Origin: Leeuwenhoekiella sp.
Lineage (GTDB): Bacteria > Bacteroidota > Bacteroidia > Flavobacteriales > Flavobacteriaceae
Direction: 5' to 3'
Assembly: GCA_002708845.1 (NCBI GenBank)
Contig: PAPI01000022.1
Location: 124,001-188,000, forward strand
Length of the DNA: 64,000 bases
In this document: piece by piece, positions 1 to 8,812 of the stretch
How the letters are laid out: each line of letters opens with the position of its first letter
How positions within the stretch are numbered: position 1 is the stretch's first letter
The notes under the pieces: generated by a model
Databases searched by the model: none
Told to the model about the DNA's origin: nothing
What the model saw: the letters and a program-made list of their open reading frames with translations, nothing else
Translations under genes and position numbers: made by a program

Positions 1-511
1 GAATACGTATGCCCGAGAGCTAGGGCTTGATTTTGATAAAGACGGCGAACTGGCGCGTGGTGGTCGTATTAATGAGAAAGTGCTCGATCAACTTAATGCT
101 CTGGACTACTACACAAGGCCGACACCAAAATCACTTGGGCTTGAGTGGGTGCAGGAGCAGATTTTTCCAATTATGGAAAATTCAGACCTGGATGCGCAAG
201 ATTGTATTGCAACTTTTACCGAACATATGGCAGCGCAGATCGCCCGGAATTTGCGTCTTAGTGTAGCGGGCAAGAACAGTAAAAACATACTGATTACAGG
301 TGGAGGAGCTTATAATACCTATTTAATAGAACGTATCTCATCGCTTTCAGATTTGGCGCTTAACATACCTGATGCACAAACAATAGAATTCAAAGAAGCG
401 CTGATTTTTGCATTTATGGGCGCTTTACGCCTGCGCAATACCCCTAATGTATTGAGTTGTGTTACAGGCGCTCCACAGGATCACTGTGCCGGTATGGTCT
501 ATTCACCTTAA
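1..511 (+). CDS. anmK: Anhydro-N-acetylmuramic acid kinase, C-terminal part
   Basis: The gene enters from the left edge; the reading frame starts at base 2 and about 169 residues are present, under half of a normal AnmK. The enzyme phosphorylates and opens 1,6-anhydro-MurNAc to MurNAc-6-phosphate in cytoplasmic cell-wall recycling. The visible support is the C-terminal nucleotide-fold motif LITGGGAYNTYLIERI, and the family-like segments KSLGLEWVQ and KEALIFAFMGALRL near the end. Both fit the AnmK (ASKHA-type) family. It is followed by a promoter and the dehydrogenase gene, so it probably ends its own transcript. Truncation is only by the window edge. Confidence 0.88.
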   Translation, partial: NTYARELGLDFDKDGELARGGRINEKVLDQLNALDYYTRPTPKSLGLEWVQEQIFPIMENSDLDAQDCIATFTEHMAAQIARNLRLSVAGKNSKNILITGGGAYNTYLIERISSLSDLALNIPDAQTIEFKEALIFAFMGALRLRNTPNVLSCVTGAPQDHCAGMVYSP

Positions 512-549
512 ATTAATATCAAAATCATAGGGAAAACAGGCGAAGTCGT

Positions 550-557
550 TATATTTG
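550..557 (+). promoter_or_regulatory. Candidate -7 promoter element TATATTTG
   Basis: The octamer fits the Bacteroidota sigma-70-type -7 consensus TAnnTTTG and lies 20 bases before the ATG of the dehydrogenase at 578. No clear -33 TTG was identified at the ideal distance. The start site is expected at about 562-565, leaving a short leader. Confidence 0.45.
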
Positions 558-577
558 TCAACCTTCTAAATTATTTA

Positions 578-1804
578 ATGAAAGATTTACTACAACGTTA
601 CGAGAATAAAGAACCTGAAATTGTATTTCACTGGAATGATCCGGAGACCGAAGCCGAGGGCTGGACGGTAATCAATTCCCTTCGCGGAGGTGCAGCTGGA
701 GGTGGTACTCGAATGCGAAAGGGACTCGATCGCAATGAAGTATTGTCGCTTGCTAAAACTATGGAAGTTAAATTTACCGTTTCGGGGCCCGCAATTGGCG
801 GAGCTAAAAGCGGTATCAATTTTGACCCTTCAGACCCCCGCAAAAAAGGCGTGCTTGAGCGCTGGTATGCTGCAGTTTCACCATTGCTGAAAAGCTATTA
901 TGGTACTGGTGGCGACCTTAATGTTGATGAAATTCATGAAGTAATCCCAATTACGGAAGAAAGCGGCGTTTGGCATCCTCAGGAAGGTGTTTTTAACGGC
1001 CATTTTAGACCTACCGAAGCCGATAAGATAAATCGAATTGGTCAGTTGCGCCAGGGTGTTATTAAAGTACTTGAAAATCCGGCATATTCTCCTGATGTAT
1101 CCCGCAAATATACTGTTGCTGATATGATCACCGGCTACGGAGTAGCTGAGGCCGCACGTCATTTTTATGATATTTACGGTGGAGATTTAAAAGGAAAACG
1201 TGCTGTGATTCAGGGATTTGGAAATGTAGGTGCCGCAGCAGCCTATTATTTATCTCACGAAGGAGCTAAAATTGTAGGTATTATAGATGCAACCGGCGGA
1301 CTAATTAATGAAGATGGCTTTAGTTTTGAAGAAATTAAAAACTTATTTTTAGCAAAGCAGGGAAATAAGCTTGCTTCGTCAGATTTAATTCCTTTCGAGG
1401 AAGCGAACGAACGCGTCTGGAATTTGAAAACCGAGATGTTTTTGCCTTGCGCAGCTTCTAGATTGGTTACTCAGGAACAAATAGATGCAATGATTGAAAA
1501 TGGTCTTGAGGTTATATCATGTGGCGCGAATGTGCCTTTTGCAGATAAAGAGATTTTCTTCGGCCCAATTATGGAGCATACCGATGAGCGGGTTTCTGTA
1601 ATACCTGATTTTATATCAAATTGCGGGATGGCACGCGTTTTTGCTTATTTTATGGAGCGTCGAGTGCAAATGACTGATGAAGCGATTTTTAATGACACCT
1701 CGCTCACTATTAAAAACGCTATTGAGAAAACATACAAGCACAACAGCAGTAAGCAAAATATTAGCCGTACTGCTTTTGAGTTGGCTTTACAGCAACTCGT
1801 ATAA
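578..1804 (+). CDS. Glu/Leu/Phe/Val dehydrogenase family protein
   Basis: 408 residues. This is an NAD(P)-dependent amino acid dehydrogenase of the ELFV superfamily, acting in the cytoplasm in oxidative deamination or reductive amination. The N-terminal dimerization/catalytic domain shows a glycine-rich stretch GGAAGGGTRMRKGL with a downstream catalytic-lysine region (VSGPAIGGAKSGI). The Rossmann domain in the second half has GFGNVG. Substrate (Glu, Leu, Phe or Val) cannot be read from the sequence; in flavobacteria such proteins are usually annotated only at family level. It lies 26 bases before the nhaB-like gene on the same strand, so co-transcription is likely. The start at 578 follows the promoter element closely. 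Confidence 0.9.
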   Translation: MKDLLQRYENKEPEIVFHWNDPETEAEGWTVINSLRGGAAGGGTRMRKGLDRNEVLSLAKTMEVKFTVSGPAIGGAKSGINFDPSDPRKKGVLERWYAAVSPLLKSYYGTGGDLNVDEIHEVIPITEESGVWHPQEGVFNGHFRPTEADKINRIGQLRQGVIKVLENPAYSPDVSRKYTVADMITGYGVAEAARHFYDIYGGDLKGKRAVIQGFGNVGAAAAYYLSHEGAKIVGIIDATGGLINEDGFSFEEIKNLFLAKQGNKLASSDLIPFEEANERVWNLKTEMFLPCAASRLVTQEQIDAMIENGLEVISCGANVPFADKEIFFGPIMEHTDERVSVIPDFISNCGMARVFAYFMERRVQMTDEAIFNDTSLTIKNAIEKTYKHNSSKQNISRTAFELALQQLV

Positions 1805-1830
1805 CTAAATAATAACCAACACAAAGACAC

Positions 1831-3312
1831 ATGTTAAAATACTTTTTAGGCAGCAGCCCGAGATGGTTTAAGTTAGCGATGATCGCTTTTCTAATCATTA
1901 ATATTTTCACATATTATTTACTTGGCCCGATGGGTCCGATGATAACCGCGTGGTTATTCATAGGAGAATTCATTTTTACGCTAGCAATGGCACTTAAATG
2001 TTATCCGCTTCAGTCGGGAGGAATCCTGGCTTTAGAGGCTTTAATCCTCGGGCTTACCAGTCCAGAGGCAGCCTATGAAGAAGTTGACCAAAACTTGGAG
2101 GTAGTATTACTTCTGGTATTTATGGTTGCCGGTATTTACTTTATGAAGCCTATGCTGATGTACATCTTTTCAAAGGTGTTTACCAAAATCAAATCTAAGG
2201 TCGTACTGTCTATGCTCTTCGTGTTTCTGGCAGCTGTACTTTCAGCTTTCTTAGACGCGCTTACCGTAACTGCGGTTTTGATAAGTGTTGCAGTAGGTTT
2301 CTATGGGGTATATCATAAAATTCATTCGATGGAGAATGCTGATTATGATGAAGATCAGGTGCCAGACCGCCAGGCTTTGAGTGGAGAAACCTTAGAGCAG
2401 TTCAGAAGCTTTTTGCGTAGCCTAATTATGCACGGTGTGGTAGGTACTGCTCTGGGTGGTGTTTGTACACTGGTAGGAGAGCCTCAGAACCTGCTGATTG
2501 GTGAAAAGATGGGCTGGGAATTTGTTGAATTCTTTCAGCGTATGGCGCCTATTACCATTCCTGTTTTAATCGCTGGTCTTCTCACCACTTTTATACTTGA
2601 AAAAACCAAAATTTTTGGATTTGGCGCGAAGCTTCCGGATGTAGCTCGCGGTATTATCGAGAATTACACCAAAGAAGTTGATGAAAAACGTACCAAGAAG
2701 GAAACTTACGGACTTTGGGTTCAGGGTATTTCTGCGATCCTTCTCATTTTAAGTTTAGCGCTTCACCTGGCGCCGGTAGGATTTATTGGTTTATTCCTCA
2801 TTGTTGTCCAAACTGCATTTATGGGTATTACCGATGAACACAGCTTAGGAAAAGCATTTGAGGAAGCACTTCCGTTTACGGGATTACTGGTTGTGTTCTT
2901 TGTAATTGTGGCAATGATTCACGATCAACATTTGTTTACACCAATCATAGATTATGTGTTGACGCTTCCCGTAGAGACACAGCCCTCTATGTTTTATCTG
3001 GCGAATGGTATTCTCTCGATGATTAGTGACAATGTATTTGTGGCTACAGTTTATATTAATGAAGTAGAGGTAGCTTATACAGCAGGTAATATTACCCGTG
3101 AACAGTTTAATCATCTTGCTGTAGCGATCAATACAGGTACAAACCTGCCTAGTGTTGCAACGCCTAACGGGCAGGCTGCATTTCTGTTTTTGCTAACCTC
3201 TTCACTGGCTCCACTTATCAATTTATCATATGGTAAAATGGTAAAAATGGCGTTGCCTTATACCATCGTTTTGGGCGGTATAGGACTACTTGGGGTCTAT
3301 ATGGTCTTATAA
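1831..3312 (+). CDS. nhaB: NhaB-type Na+/H+ antiporter
   Basis: 493 residues, highly hydrophobic with about a dozen predicted membrane segments. The beginning ([13 protein letters not shown]) and the segment [22 protein letters not shown] resemble the NhaB family, as do [16 protein letters not shown] and the late stretch [19 protein letters not shown], where polar residues in broken helices are typical of ion translocation. NhaB exports Na+ in exchange for H+ across the inner membrane, for pH and sodium homeostasis. The length is close to the bacterial family (about 500). It is transcribed with the upstream dehydrogenase, and a hairpin terminator follows at 3333. The presence of several sodium-handling proteins in the window is consistent with a marine organism, but this is inference. 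Confidence 0.88.
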   Translation: MLKYFLGSSPRWFKLAMIAFLIINIFTYYLLGPMGPMITAWLFIGEFIFTLAMALKCYPLQSGGILALEALILGLTSPEAAYEEVDQNLEVVLLLVFMVAGIYFMKPMLMYIFSKVFTKIKSKVVLSMLFVFLAAVLSAFLDALTVTAVLISVAVGFYGVYHKIHSMENADYDEDQVPDRQALSGETLEQFRSFLRSLIMHGVVGTALGGVCTLVGEPQNLLIGEKMGWEFVEFFQRMAPITIPVLIAGLLTTFILEKTKIFGFGAKLPDVARGIIENYTKEVDEKRTKKETYGLWVQGISAILLILSLALHLAPVGFIGLFLIVVQTAFMGITDEHSLGKAFEEALPFTGLLVVFFVIVAMIHDQHLFTPIIDYVLTLPVETQPSMFYLANGILSMISDNVFVATVYINEVEVAYTAGNITREQFNHLAVAINTGTNLPSVATPNGQAAFLFLLTSSLAPLINLSYGKMVKMALPYTIVLGGIGLLGVYMVL

Positions 3313-3332
3313 TTTAATCACTAAAATCAAAT

Positions 3333-3363
3333 AAGCAGCATATAATTTTATGCTGCTTTATGC
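3333..3363 (+). terminator. Hairpin after nhaB
   Basis: A perfect 10-bp inverted repeat (AAGCAGCATA / TATGCTGCTT, 6-base loop) 20 bases past the stop codon. The T tail is short (TTTAT), so termination may be partial. Confidence 0.55.
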
Positions 3364-3392
3364 GTTAACCTCATATCTAATCTAAGAACACT

Positions 3393-4097
3393 ATGTTGAC
3401 AACCTTGTTGCAGGAAGGTGCAGAAAATTTACCTTCACTTGCCGCCGAAGAGGAGCCGGTAGAAAAAACCCTTTCCCTATTTGATTTATTGATGAGCGGA
3501 GGGATCTCCGGTCAAATTATAATTATCGTTCTTTTTGTATTGCTTTTTGTAGCTATCTACATCTATTTTGAGCGTTTGTTTGCAATCAAAGCCGCCAGTG
3601 GTATTGACAGCAACTTTATGAATCAGATTAAAGACCACGTAGCCAATGGGAATATTGAAGCTGCAAAGATCTTATGTGCGCAGCAAAACAGTCCGGTATC
3701 GCGATTAACTGCAAAAGGTATTAGCCGTATAGGAAGCCCCCTTGAAGACATCAACACCGCTATAGAAAACTCAGGCCGTCTCGAAGTATATCGTCTGGAG
3801 AAAAATGTAAGTGTACTGGCTACTATCGCCGGTGCTGGCCCTATGATTGGGTTTTTAGGTACCGTAATTGGGATGGTTTTGGCATTCCACCAGTTGGCTA
3901 CCAGTAGTGGTCAGGCTGAGATGGGAAATCTTGCAGAAGGTATTTATACGGCAATGACAACAACAGTCGCCGGTTTGATCGTGGGTATTGTTGCCTATAT
4001 TGGCTATAACCACCTTGTGGTGCGCACCGATAAAGTGGTGCACCAGATGGAGGCAACCGCAGTTGACTTTTTAGACCTTTTAAACGAACCCGCCTAA
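3393..4097 (+). CDS. exbB: ExbB/TolQ/MotA-family proton channel protein
   Basis: 234 residues. It forms with ExbD the inner-membrane proton-driven motor that energizes TonB. There are three hydrophobic segments: about residues 37-60 (IIIIVLFVLLFVAIYIYFERLF), 140-165 and 185-207. The conserved second-half core GAGPMIGFLGTVIGMVLAF and the stretch TAMTTTVAGLIVGIVAYIGYN are hallmarks of the family. exbD begins two bases after its stop and a tonB-like gene follows, giving a compact ExbB-ExbD-TonB cluster. The N-terminal 30 residues (acidic, before the first helix) are longer than in enterobacterial ExbB. The ATG at 3393 is the first start after the upstream terminator. Confidence 0.93.
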   Translation: MLTTLLQEGAENLPSLAAEEEPVEKTLSLFDLLMSGGISGQIIIIVLFVLLFVAIYIYFERLFAIKAASGIDSNFMNQIKDHVANGNIEAAKILCAQQNSPVSRLTAKGISRIGSPLEDINTAIENSGRLEVYRLEKNVSVLATIAGAGPMIGFLGTVIGMVLAFHQLATSSGQAEMGNLAEGIYTAMTTTVAGLIVGIVAYIGYNHLVVRTDKVVHQMEATAVDFLDLLNEPA

Positions 4098-4098
4098 G

Positions 4099-4491
4099 AT
4101 GAATTTACGCGGAAGAAATAAAGTAAGCCCTGAGTTTAGTATGAGCTCCATGACAGATATAGTGTTTCTGTTACTGGTGTTTTTCCTGCTTACCTCTCCG
4201 GCAATAACGCCCGATGCGCTTGATCTCATTTTGCCAAAAGCAAAAGGAAAGACCAGCAATCAGCAAAATCTTTCGGTGAGTATTACCAAAGATTTAGACT
4301 TTTACGTCAACAAAGAGCGGGTGACCGAAAATAATCTGGAAGCGTTCATTCAAAATGAACTTCAGGGCGTGGAGGAGCCGGTAATTATTCTTCGGGCAGA
4401 AGAAGGAGTGCCTATTGAAGAAGCCGTTGCGGTGATGGATATCGCAAACCGCAACCGGTATAAGATCGTTTTAGCGGTTCGGCCTAATTAA
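4099..4491 (+). CDS. exbD: ExbD/TolR-family biopolymer transport protein
   Basis: 130 residues, the usual size. One transmembrane helix near residues 15-38 begins MTDIVFLLLVFFLLTS and contains the conserved proton-conducting Asp (SMTDIVF) expected in ExbD/TolR. The remainder is a periplasmic domain. It starts two bases after exbB and is surely co-translated with it. The complex supplies proton motive force to TonB-dependent outer-membrane transport, including SusC-type importers such as the one at 24-27 kb, although the physical link is inference. Confidence 0.93.
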   Translation: MNLRGRNKVSPEFSMSSMTDIVFLLLVFFLLTSPAITPDALDLILPKAKGKTSNQQNLSVSITKDLDFYVNKERVTENNLEAFIQNELQGVEEPVIILRAEEGVPIEEAVAVMDIANRNRYKIVLAVRPN

Positions 4492-4496
4492 GTTTT

Positions 4497-4576
4497 GGGC
4501 GTTCCGGCTGTCGCCGTCAGGCTTTCAGCTCTATCCCCGATAAAAAATCGGGGGATGCCGCTTCAATCCTTAACGC
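4497..4576. repeat. Palindromic intergenic repeat element (flavobacterial type)
   Basis: An 80-base unit between exbD and tonB. It begins GGGCGTT and ends AACGC (inverted ends GCGTT/AACGC), and contains GGCTTTCAGCT and CGCTTCAATCC on either side of a central 7-bp hairpin CCCCGAT/ATCGGGG (4535-4541 with 4547-4553). From memory, very similar elements with these termini recur in many Flavobacteriaceae genomes; only this copy is seen here. It lacks a T-run after the hairpin, so it is not a simple terminator. Function unknown. Confidence 0.55.
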
Positions 4577-4632
4577 ATATTTCAATAATGGATCAGATTT
4601 TGTAACAATCATACTATTATAAATAACAGGCC

Positions 4633-5463
4633 TTGAGTTTTTTAGATACCAAACATAAGCGAAAATCATTCACCCTAACTACGGTGATTTATGCGCTTTT
4701 ACTCGTTTTGTTGTTTTTTGCAGGCCTGAAATACCTTGATCCGCCGCCTGAAAGTGGTATAGCGATAAACTTTGGAACCTCAGATGTAGGCTCCGGGAAC
4801 ATTCAGCCTAAAGCAGCTATCCAATCGGCTCCCCGTAATACTACTCCTGAGCCACAGGTTCAAAAATCTTCTGAAATCAAGGAAGAAGTAGTAACTCAGG
4901 ATGCAGAAGAGGCGCCGGTTATTAAAAACGAGCCTAAAAAAGACATCAAAAAGCAGGTTACTGAGCAGCCTAAACAAACTACAACTAAACCTGTAGAAGC
5001 TAAGAAACCAGACCCCAAACCCGATAAATCAACTACTGATGCCTTGTCAAGCATCCTCAACGGACCCAAAAGTTCGGGTACGGCGAGTGGAGGAGAGGGA
5101 GATACCAATCAGGCCGGAGACAAAGGTGATCCAAACGGTGATCCCAATGCATCGAGTTATTACGGAACCGGCAAAGGTTTAGACGGTGACGGTAATTATC
5201 AGTTGGGTGGCCGTAAAGCTTTAAGTAAGCCTAAGCGTGTTCAGGACTGTAATGAAGCAGGTATTGTGGTGGTGAGTATCGAGGTTGATCGTAATGGTAA
5301 TGTTATAAAAGCCGTTCCGGGAGTACGTGGTACTACAAACAACAGCCGTTGCCTGCTTGATCCTGCAAAGGCCGCTGCACTAGCGACTAAATTCAACAGC
5401 GACACCGACGCACCTTCGCGTCAAATAGGTAAAATCATATACAAGTTTAGCCTTTCAGAATAA
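4633..5463 (+). CDS. TonB-like energy transducer
   Basis: 276 residues from a TTG start; there is no suitable ATG nearby. It has a single N-terminal membrane helix (residues about 14-33, LTTVIYALLLVLLFFAGL). A long Pro/Lys/Glu-rich linker (residues about 60-135) is typical of TonB spanning the periplasm, followed by a Gly/Asp-rich stretch and a C-terminal region (IVVVSIEVDRNGNVIKAVPG) that resembles the TonB/TonB-like C-terminal domain. It presumably couples the ExbB/ExbD motor to outer-membrane receptors. It lies 141 bases after exbD, separated by a repeat element, and overlaps folC by one base. Confidence 0.8.
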   Translation: MSFLDTKHKRKSFTLTTVIYALLLVLLFFAGLKYLDPPPESGIAINFGTSDVGSGNIQPKAAIQSAPRNTTPEPQVQKSSEIKEEVVTQDAEEAPVIKNEPKKDIKKQVTEQPKQTTTKPVEAKKPDPKPDKSTTDALSSILNGPKSSGTASGGEGDTNQAGDKGDPNGDPNASSYYGTGKGLDGDGNYQLGGRKALSKPKRVQDCNEAGIVVVSIEVDRNGNVIKAVPGVRGTTNNSRCLLDPAKAAALATKFNSDTDAPSRQIGKIIYKFSLSE

Positions 5464-6686
5464 TGACCTACGATCAAACGGTACAGTGGATGTTTAACCG
5501 TCTTCCTATGTATCAACGTCAGGGAGCTTCAGCCTTTAGAAAAGATCTTTCCAATACCATTCTGCTTGACGAGCATCTTGGGAACCCGCACACGGTTTTT
5601 AAGACCATTCATGTCGCAGGGACTAATGGTAAAGGTTCAACCAGTCATATGCTTGCTTCGGTATTGCAGGAAGCCGGTTATAAAGTGGGTTTGTATACTT
5701 CTCCGCATTTAAAAGACTTTAGAGAGCGCATACGCATAAACGGTGAGATGTGCACTCAGGATTATGTTGTGAGCTTTATAGACGAGCATAAAACCTTTCT
5801 GGAGCAGCATCAACTGTCGTTCTTTGAACTGACCGTGGGCATGGCTTTTCAATACTTTAAAAACGAGCGGGTAGACGTTGCGGTAATTGAAGTGGGAATG
5901 GGTGGCAGGCTTGATTCTACCAATATCATAACACCTATACTATCTATTATTACCAACATTGGGATGGATCATACCGCATTTCTTGGAAATACGTTGGCTG
6001 AAATTGCGGGTGAAAAAGCCGGAGTCATCAAACCTCACATACCTATAGTTATAGGCGAACGCCAAGAAGAAACTACCGCAGTTTTTGAAGAAAAAGCTGC
6101 TCGCGAGCAGGCACCTCTGTTTTTTGCAAGTGATGAGGCTTTTCCCGGTTTGGAAAGTGAGCTTAAAGGACGCTATCAAACTCATAACATAAAAACAGTA
6201 CAGAAAGCGGTTGAAGTACTGCGCTTGTTTAGCGATCTTGAAATAGGGGAGCAGCATTTAATAAATGGCTTAGCTCGGGTGGTTACTAATACCGGGTTGA
6301 CGGGCAGGTGGCAGATTTTACAGGATTCAGGTCCAAGAATTATATGTGATACTGGTCATAACAAAGAGGGGCTATTACAGGTTTTTGCGCAACTTACTCA
6401 GGAAAAGTTTGAACAGCTGCATATTGTTTTGGGCGTGGTTTCAGATAAGGATCTGGAAAGTGTTTTGCCGCTGTTTCCGGTACAGGCATATTATTACTTT
6501 AGCAAGCCGGATGTTCCGCGAGGTTTGGATGCGGGGATTTTGCAAGATCAGGCTGCGCAATTTGGCCTAAACGGAAAAAAATATAAAACTATTTCAGAAG
6601 CTTTAGAAGCGGCTAAACGTTCGGCAACTGTTGAGGATCTGATCTTTATAGGTGGAAGCACTTTTGTAGTGGCCGAAATAGTTTAA
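5463..6686 (+). CDS. folC: Bifunctional folylpolyglutamate synthase / dihydrofolate synthase
   Basis: 407 residues, a normal FolC length. The ATP-dependent Mur-ligase fold is recognizable from VAGTNGKGSTSHMLASVL (P-loop, about residues 51-68), YTSPHLKDFRERIRING, and the central VGMGGRLDSTNII and NIGMDHTAFLGNT motifs. It adds glutamate to dihydropteroate and folates in the cytoplasm. The ATG overlaps the last base of the tonB-like stop codon, so the two are translationally coupled. The strange coupling of a TonB gene and folC is common in this phylum as far as I recall, and need not mean a functional link. Confidence 0.93.
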   Translation: MTYDQTVQWMFNRLPMYQRQGASAFRKDLSNTILLDEHLGNPHTVFKTIHVAGTNGKGSTSHMLASVLQEAGYKVGLYTSPHLKDFRERIRINGEMCTQDYVVSFIDEHKTFLEQHQLSFFELTVGMAFQYFKNERVDVAVIEVGMGGRLDSTNIITPILSIITNIGMDHTAFLGNTLAEIAGEKAGVIKPHIPIVIGERQEETTAVFEEKAAREQAPLFFASDEAFPGLESELKGRYQTHNIKTVQKAVEVLRLFSDLEIGEQHLINGLARVVTNTGLTGRWQILQDSGPRIICDTGHNKEGLLQVFAQLTQEKFEQLHIVLGVVSDKDLESVLPLFPVQAYYYFSKPDVPRGLDAGILQDQAAQFGLNGKKYKTISEALEAAKRSATVEDLIFIGGSTFVVAEIV

Positions 6687-6704
6687 TTATTTTTCAAAAA
6701 GTGT

Positions 6705-6734
6705 TTTGCAGTCTTAAATATTGGTTTATATTTG
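6705..6734 (+). promoter_or_regulatory. Promoter of tRNA-Val
   Basis: TTTG at 6705-6708 and TATATTTG at 6727-6734 with an 18-base gap match the Bacteroidota -33/-7 layout (TTG ... TAnnTTTG). The tRNA begins 17 bases downstream. Confidence 0.6.
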
Positions 6735-6750
6735 CATCCGCTAACGAGAA

Positions 6751-6825
6751 GGGCAATTAGCTCAGTTGGTTCAGAGCACCTCGTTTACACCGAGGGGGTC
6801 GGGGGTTCGAATCCCTCATTGCCCA
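6751..6825 (+). tRNA. tRNA-Val, anticodon UAC
   Basis: 75 bases fold into a full cloverleaf. The acceptor stem is GGGCAAT/ATTGCCC, the anticodon stem CCTCG/CGAGG closes the loop TTTACAC (anticodon TAC, reading GUA), and the T arm is GGGGG-TTCGAAT-CCCTC. The discriminator base is A, and CCA is not encoded. Its last 14 bases plus one are the left attachment site of the mobile element; the tRNA remains intact because the element restores or keeps the 3' end. Confidence 0.97.
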
Positions 6826-6826
6826 C
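6812..6826 (+). repeat. attL core of the integrated element
   Basis: The 15-base sequence TCCCTCATTGCCCAC covers the 3' half of the tRNA-Val T-arm and acceptor. It is repeated exactly and in the same orientation at 18268-18282; flanking bases differ on both sides. Confidence 0.85.
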
Positions 6827-6850
6827 TTAATAGGAATCAAATTCCATCAA

Positions 6851-6884
6851 AAACCCGCAAACATCAGTGTTTGCGGGTTTTTTC
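6851..6884 (+). terminator. Rho-independent terminator after tRNA-Val
   Basis: A perfect 13-bp stem, AAACCCGCAAACA with TGTTTGCGGGTTT and a 4-base loop, followed by a T-run. It lies inside the element's left end, replacing the original chromosomal terminator at 18283. Confidence 0.85.
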
Positions 6885-6927
6885 ATTTTTATTGCCGTCC
6901 TTTAATATCATTCAAAATCAATTTTAA

Positions 6928-6949
6928 CGGGAGTAATTCGGGAGCTCAA
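6928..6949 (+). repeat. Left copy of a 22-bp end repeat (possible integrase arm site)
   Basis: Two tandem CGGGAG boxes, CGGGAGTAATT then CGGGAGCTCAA. The same 22 bases with one mismatch (T for G at position 7) occur at 18190-18211 near the other end. A further CGGGAG box starts at 6960. The location just inside both element ends suggests arm-type binding sites for the integrase or excisionase. Confidence 0.5.
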
Positions 6950-7070
6950 AAAATTTAATCGGGAGCCCAAAATTTCGTCGAAAAAAGCTGTTATCCTTTG
7001 ATATTACTGATTTTGCTCATTTTTTTAAATCAATAAAAAATTTTAATTTGGAAAGGAATTAAAATTTAAA

Positions 7071-8294
7071 ATGAGCTATTTACTATCCATATTGTTCACA
7101 GTTCGTAAGTCCAAAGGCAAATTGGAAGGTTATGGAGGTATATATTGTAGAATAACGGTAAATGGTAAAAGAACGGAAATAAGTGTTGGTAGAAAAGTTT
7201 TGACAAGTAAATGGGATGCTTCAGCTGAAAGGGTAAAGGGTATCTCGTCAGAGGCAAGAGAAATAAATGAACTACTAACAAATATTCGTTCCAAACTTCT
7301 CGAAAAACAGCAAGAATTCATAAGACAAGGTATTCCATTTACCGCAATCAGTCTCAGAGATTCGTATTTGGGGAAAGATAGAGTTCTAAGAACGGTATTA
7401 GAATTGTTTAAGGAACACAATCAAAAAATACTTGACCTAATTAAAACAGGAGAGTATGCTATAGGCACCTACAAGCGCTATGATACTGTTTTCAATCATC
7501 TTCAAGAATATATCCGATTAAATTTTGAACGTGAAGATATTGCGCTTAAAGACGTTGACTTTCAGTTTATCGATGGATTTGCATTTTACCTAAAGTCAAA
7601 AAAAGCATGTGCTAACAATACCACTTTAAAATACATTCGAAATTTTAAAAAAGTAATACGTATTGCTCAAGCGCGTAATTATATCCAAAAAGATCCGTTC
7701 ATCAATTGGAAAATGAAAAAGAAGGTGGTTAATAGAGAGTTTTTGACTGAAATGGAAATTAAACGAATGTCAAAGAAAGCTTTTGAAATGGATCGCTTAA
7801 GTCAGGTTAGGGATATTTTCATTTTCTCCTGTTTTACTGGTTTAGCTTATGTAGATGTCCAGAAATTAACCAAAGACGATATAAGGCAGAGTTCTGATGG
7901 TATGAGCTGGATCAAAATCAAAAGAGCTAAAACAGATACCCCAAGTAGTATTCCCATTTTACCTGAAGCGCAATTAATAATCGATAAATATTCTGATAAA
8001 GATTTTGAAATTGATAACAAATTACTTCCCGTAGCTAGCAACCAGAAAGTAAATGCTTATCTAAAAGAGATTGCGGTACTTTGTAAAATAAAAAAGAAGT
8101 TAACTTTTCACCTTGCGCGTCACACTTTTGCAACTACAGTAACACTGGGTAGGGGTGTACCTATTGAAACGGTTAGTAAGATGCTAGGCCATACTAATCT
8201 TACTACAACTCAACATTATGCTAAGGTGTTGGATCTTAAAATAAGTCAGGACATGCAGCTTTTGAAATCTAAAGGAAGTTTTTTGAAAGTTTAA
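7071..8294 (+). CDS. int: Tyrosine recombinase/integrase of the element
   Basis: 407 residues, the standard length for Bacteroidota integrases. It has an N-terminal arm-DNA-binding region (about 1-95), a SAM-like core-binding domain (about 105-210), and a C-terminal catalytic domain. Catalytic residues visible are the first Arg region in DIFIFSCFTGLAYVDV, Lys in KIKRAKT, HLARHTFA (His and Arg), LGHTNLTTTQHYAKV (His and the nucleophilic Tyr). It should catalyse site-specific integration at tRNA-Val and, with the HTH protein at 17.5 kb, excision. It lies 245 bases from attL and reads away from the tRNA, the usual arrangement for tRNA-targeted elements. Confidence 0.94.
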   Translation: MSYLLSILFTVRKSKGKLEGYGGIYCRITVNGKRTEISVGRKVLTSKWDASAERVKGISSEAREINELLTNIRSKLLEKQQEFIRQGIPFTAISLRDSYLGKDRVLRTVLELFKEHNQKILDLIKTGEYAIGTYKRYDTVFNHLQEYIRLNFEREDIALKDVDFQFIDGFAFYLKSKKACANNTTLKYIRNFKKVIRIAQARNYIQKDPFINWKMKKKVVNREFLTEMEIKRMSKKAFEMDRLSQVRDIFIFSCFTGLAYVDVQKLTKDDIRQSSDGMSWIKIKRAKTDTPSSIPILPEAQLIIDKYSDKDFEIDNKLLPVASNQKVNAYLKEIAVLCKIKKKLTFHLARHTFATTVTLGRGVPIETVSKMLGHTNLTTTQHYAKVLDLKISQDMQLLKSKGSFLKV

Positions 8295-8369
8295 AGTTGC
8301 TAATTATCTGTATTTAGAAATTTGTAAATATCATTTTATATTTCTAGAATTTTCATTGCGGATCCTTAA

Positions 8370-8630
8370 GTCACTAGAGCTAGTATTAAAAGGGTCAACC
8401 ACACTTTTAGCCGACATTTAAAAAATATCGCAAAGCATCTTCAAATTTCTAAAAATCTAAGTATACATATTGCTCGTCATAGCTTTGGAAATATTTCAGG
8501 TAGTAAGATTCCAATTCAAATGTTACAAAAACTGTATCGCCATTCATCTGTAACTACTACAATCATGTATCAATCAAATTTTATGCAGGATGATGTAGAT
8601 GATGCACTAGACAATGTGGCTAATTTTTAA
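8370..8630 (+). pseudogene. Tyrosine recombinase C-terminal remnant
   Basis: In the frame from 8370, after an in-frame stop at 8367-8369, translation gives about 86 residues that include IHIARHSFGN, KLYRHSSVTTT and IMYQSN. These are the His/Arg box, the second His box and the tyrosine nucleophile of an integrase C-terminus. No start codon or N-terminal domains precede it. It differs clearly from the intact integrase (HLARHTFA, LGHTNLTTT), so it is the relic of another recombinase, perhaps an older element at this site. Confidence 0.8.
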
Positions 8631-8812
8631 AGTTATTCCTAACATAGATTTTCACATATATTATTTGAAAATCCGAAGATAGATTTAATTTTTTCCTTGT
8701 ATTTGATAGAAAAAAACATTTTTTGATGAATTCCGTAAAATGGTTAGAAATCAATATTTTAAATTTAAAGTATTAAAAAATTGCTTCTAAATTTCTTAGA
8801 CCCCAAAACACT

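Noticed and set aside
4535-4553. CCCCGAT/ATCGGGG hairpin as an exbD terminator
   Set aside because: No T-run follows it, and it is the centre of a larger palindromic repeat.
5940-6257. Minus-strand frame of 105 codons inside folC
   Set aside because: It is an antisense shadow within a well-supported gene and its translation lacks domain features.
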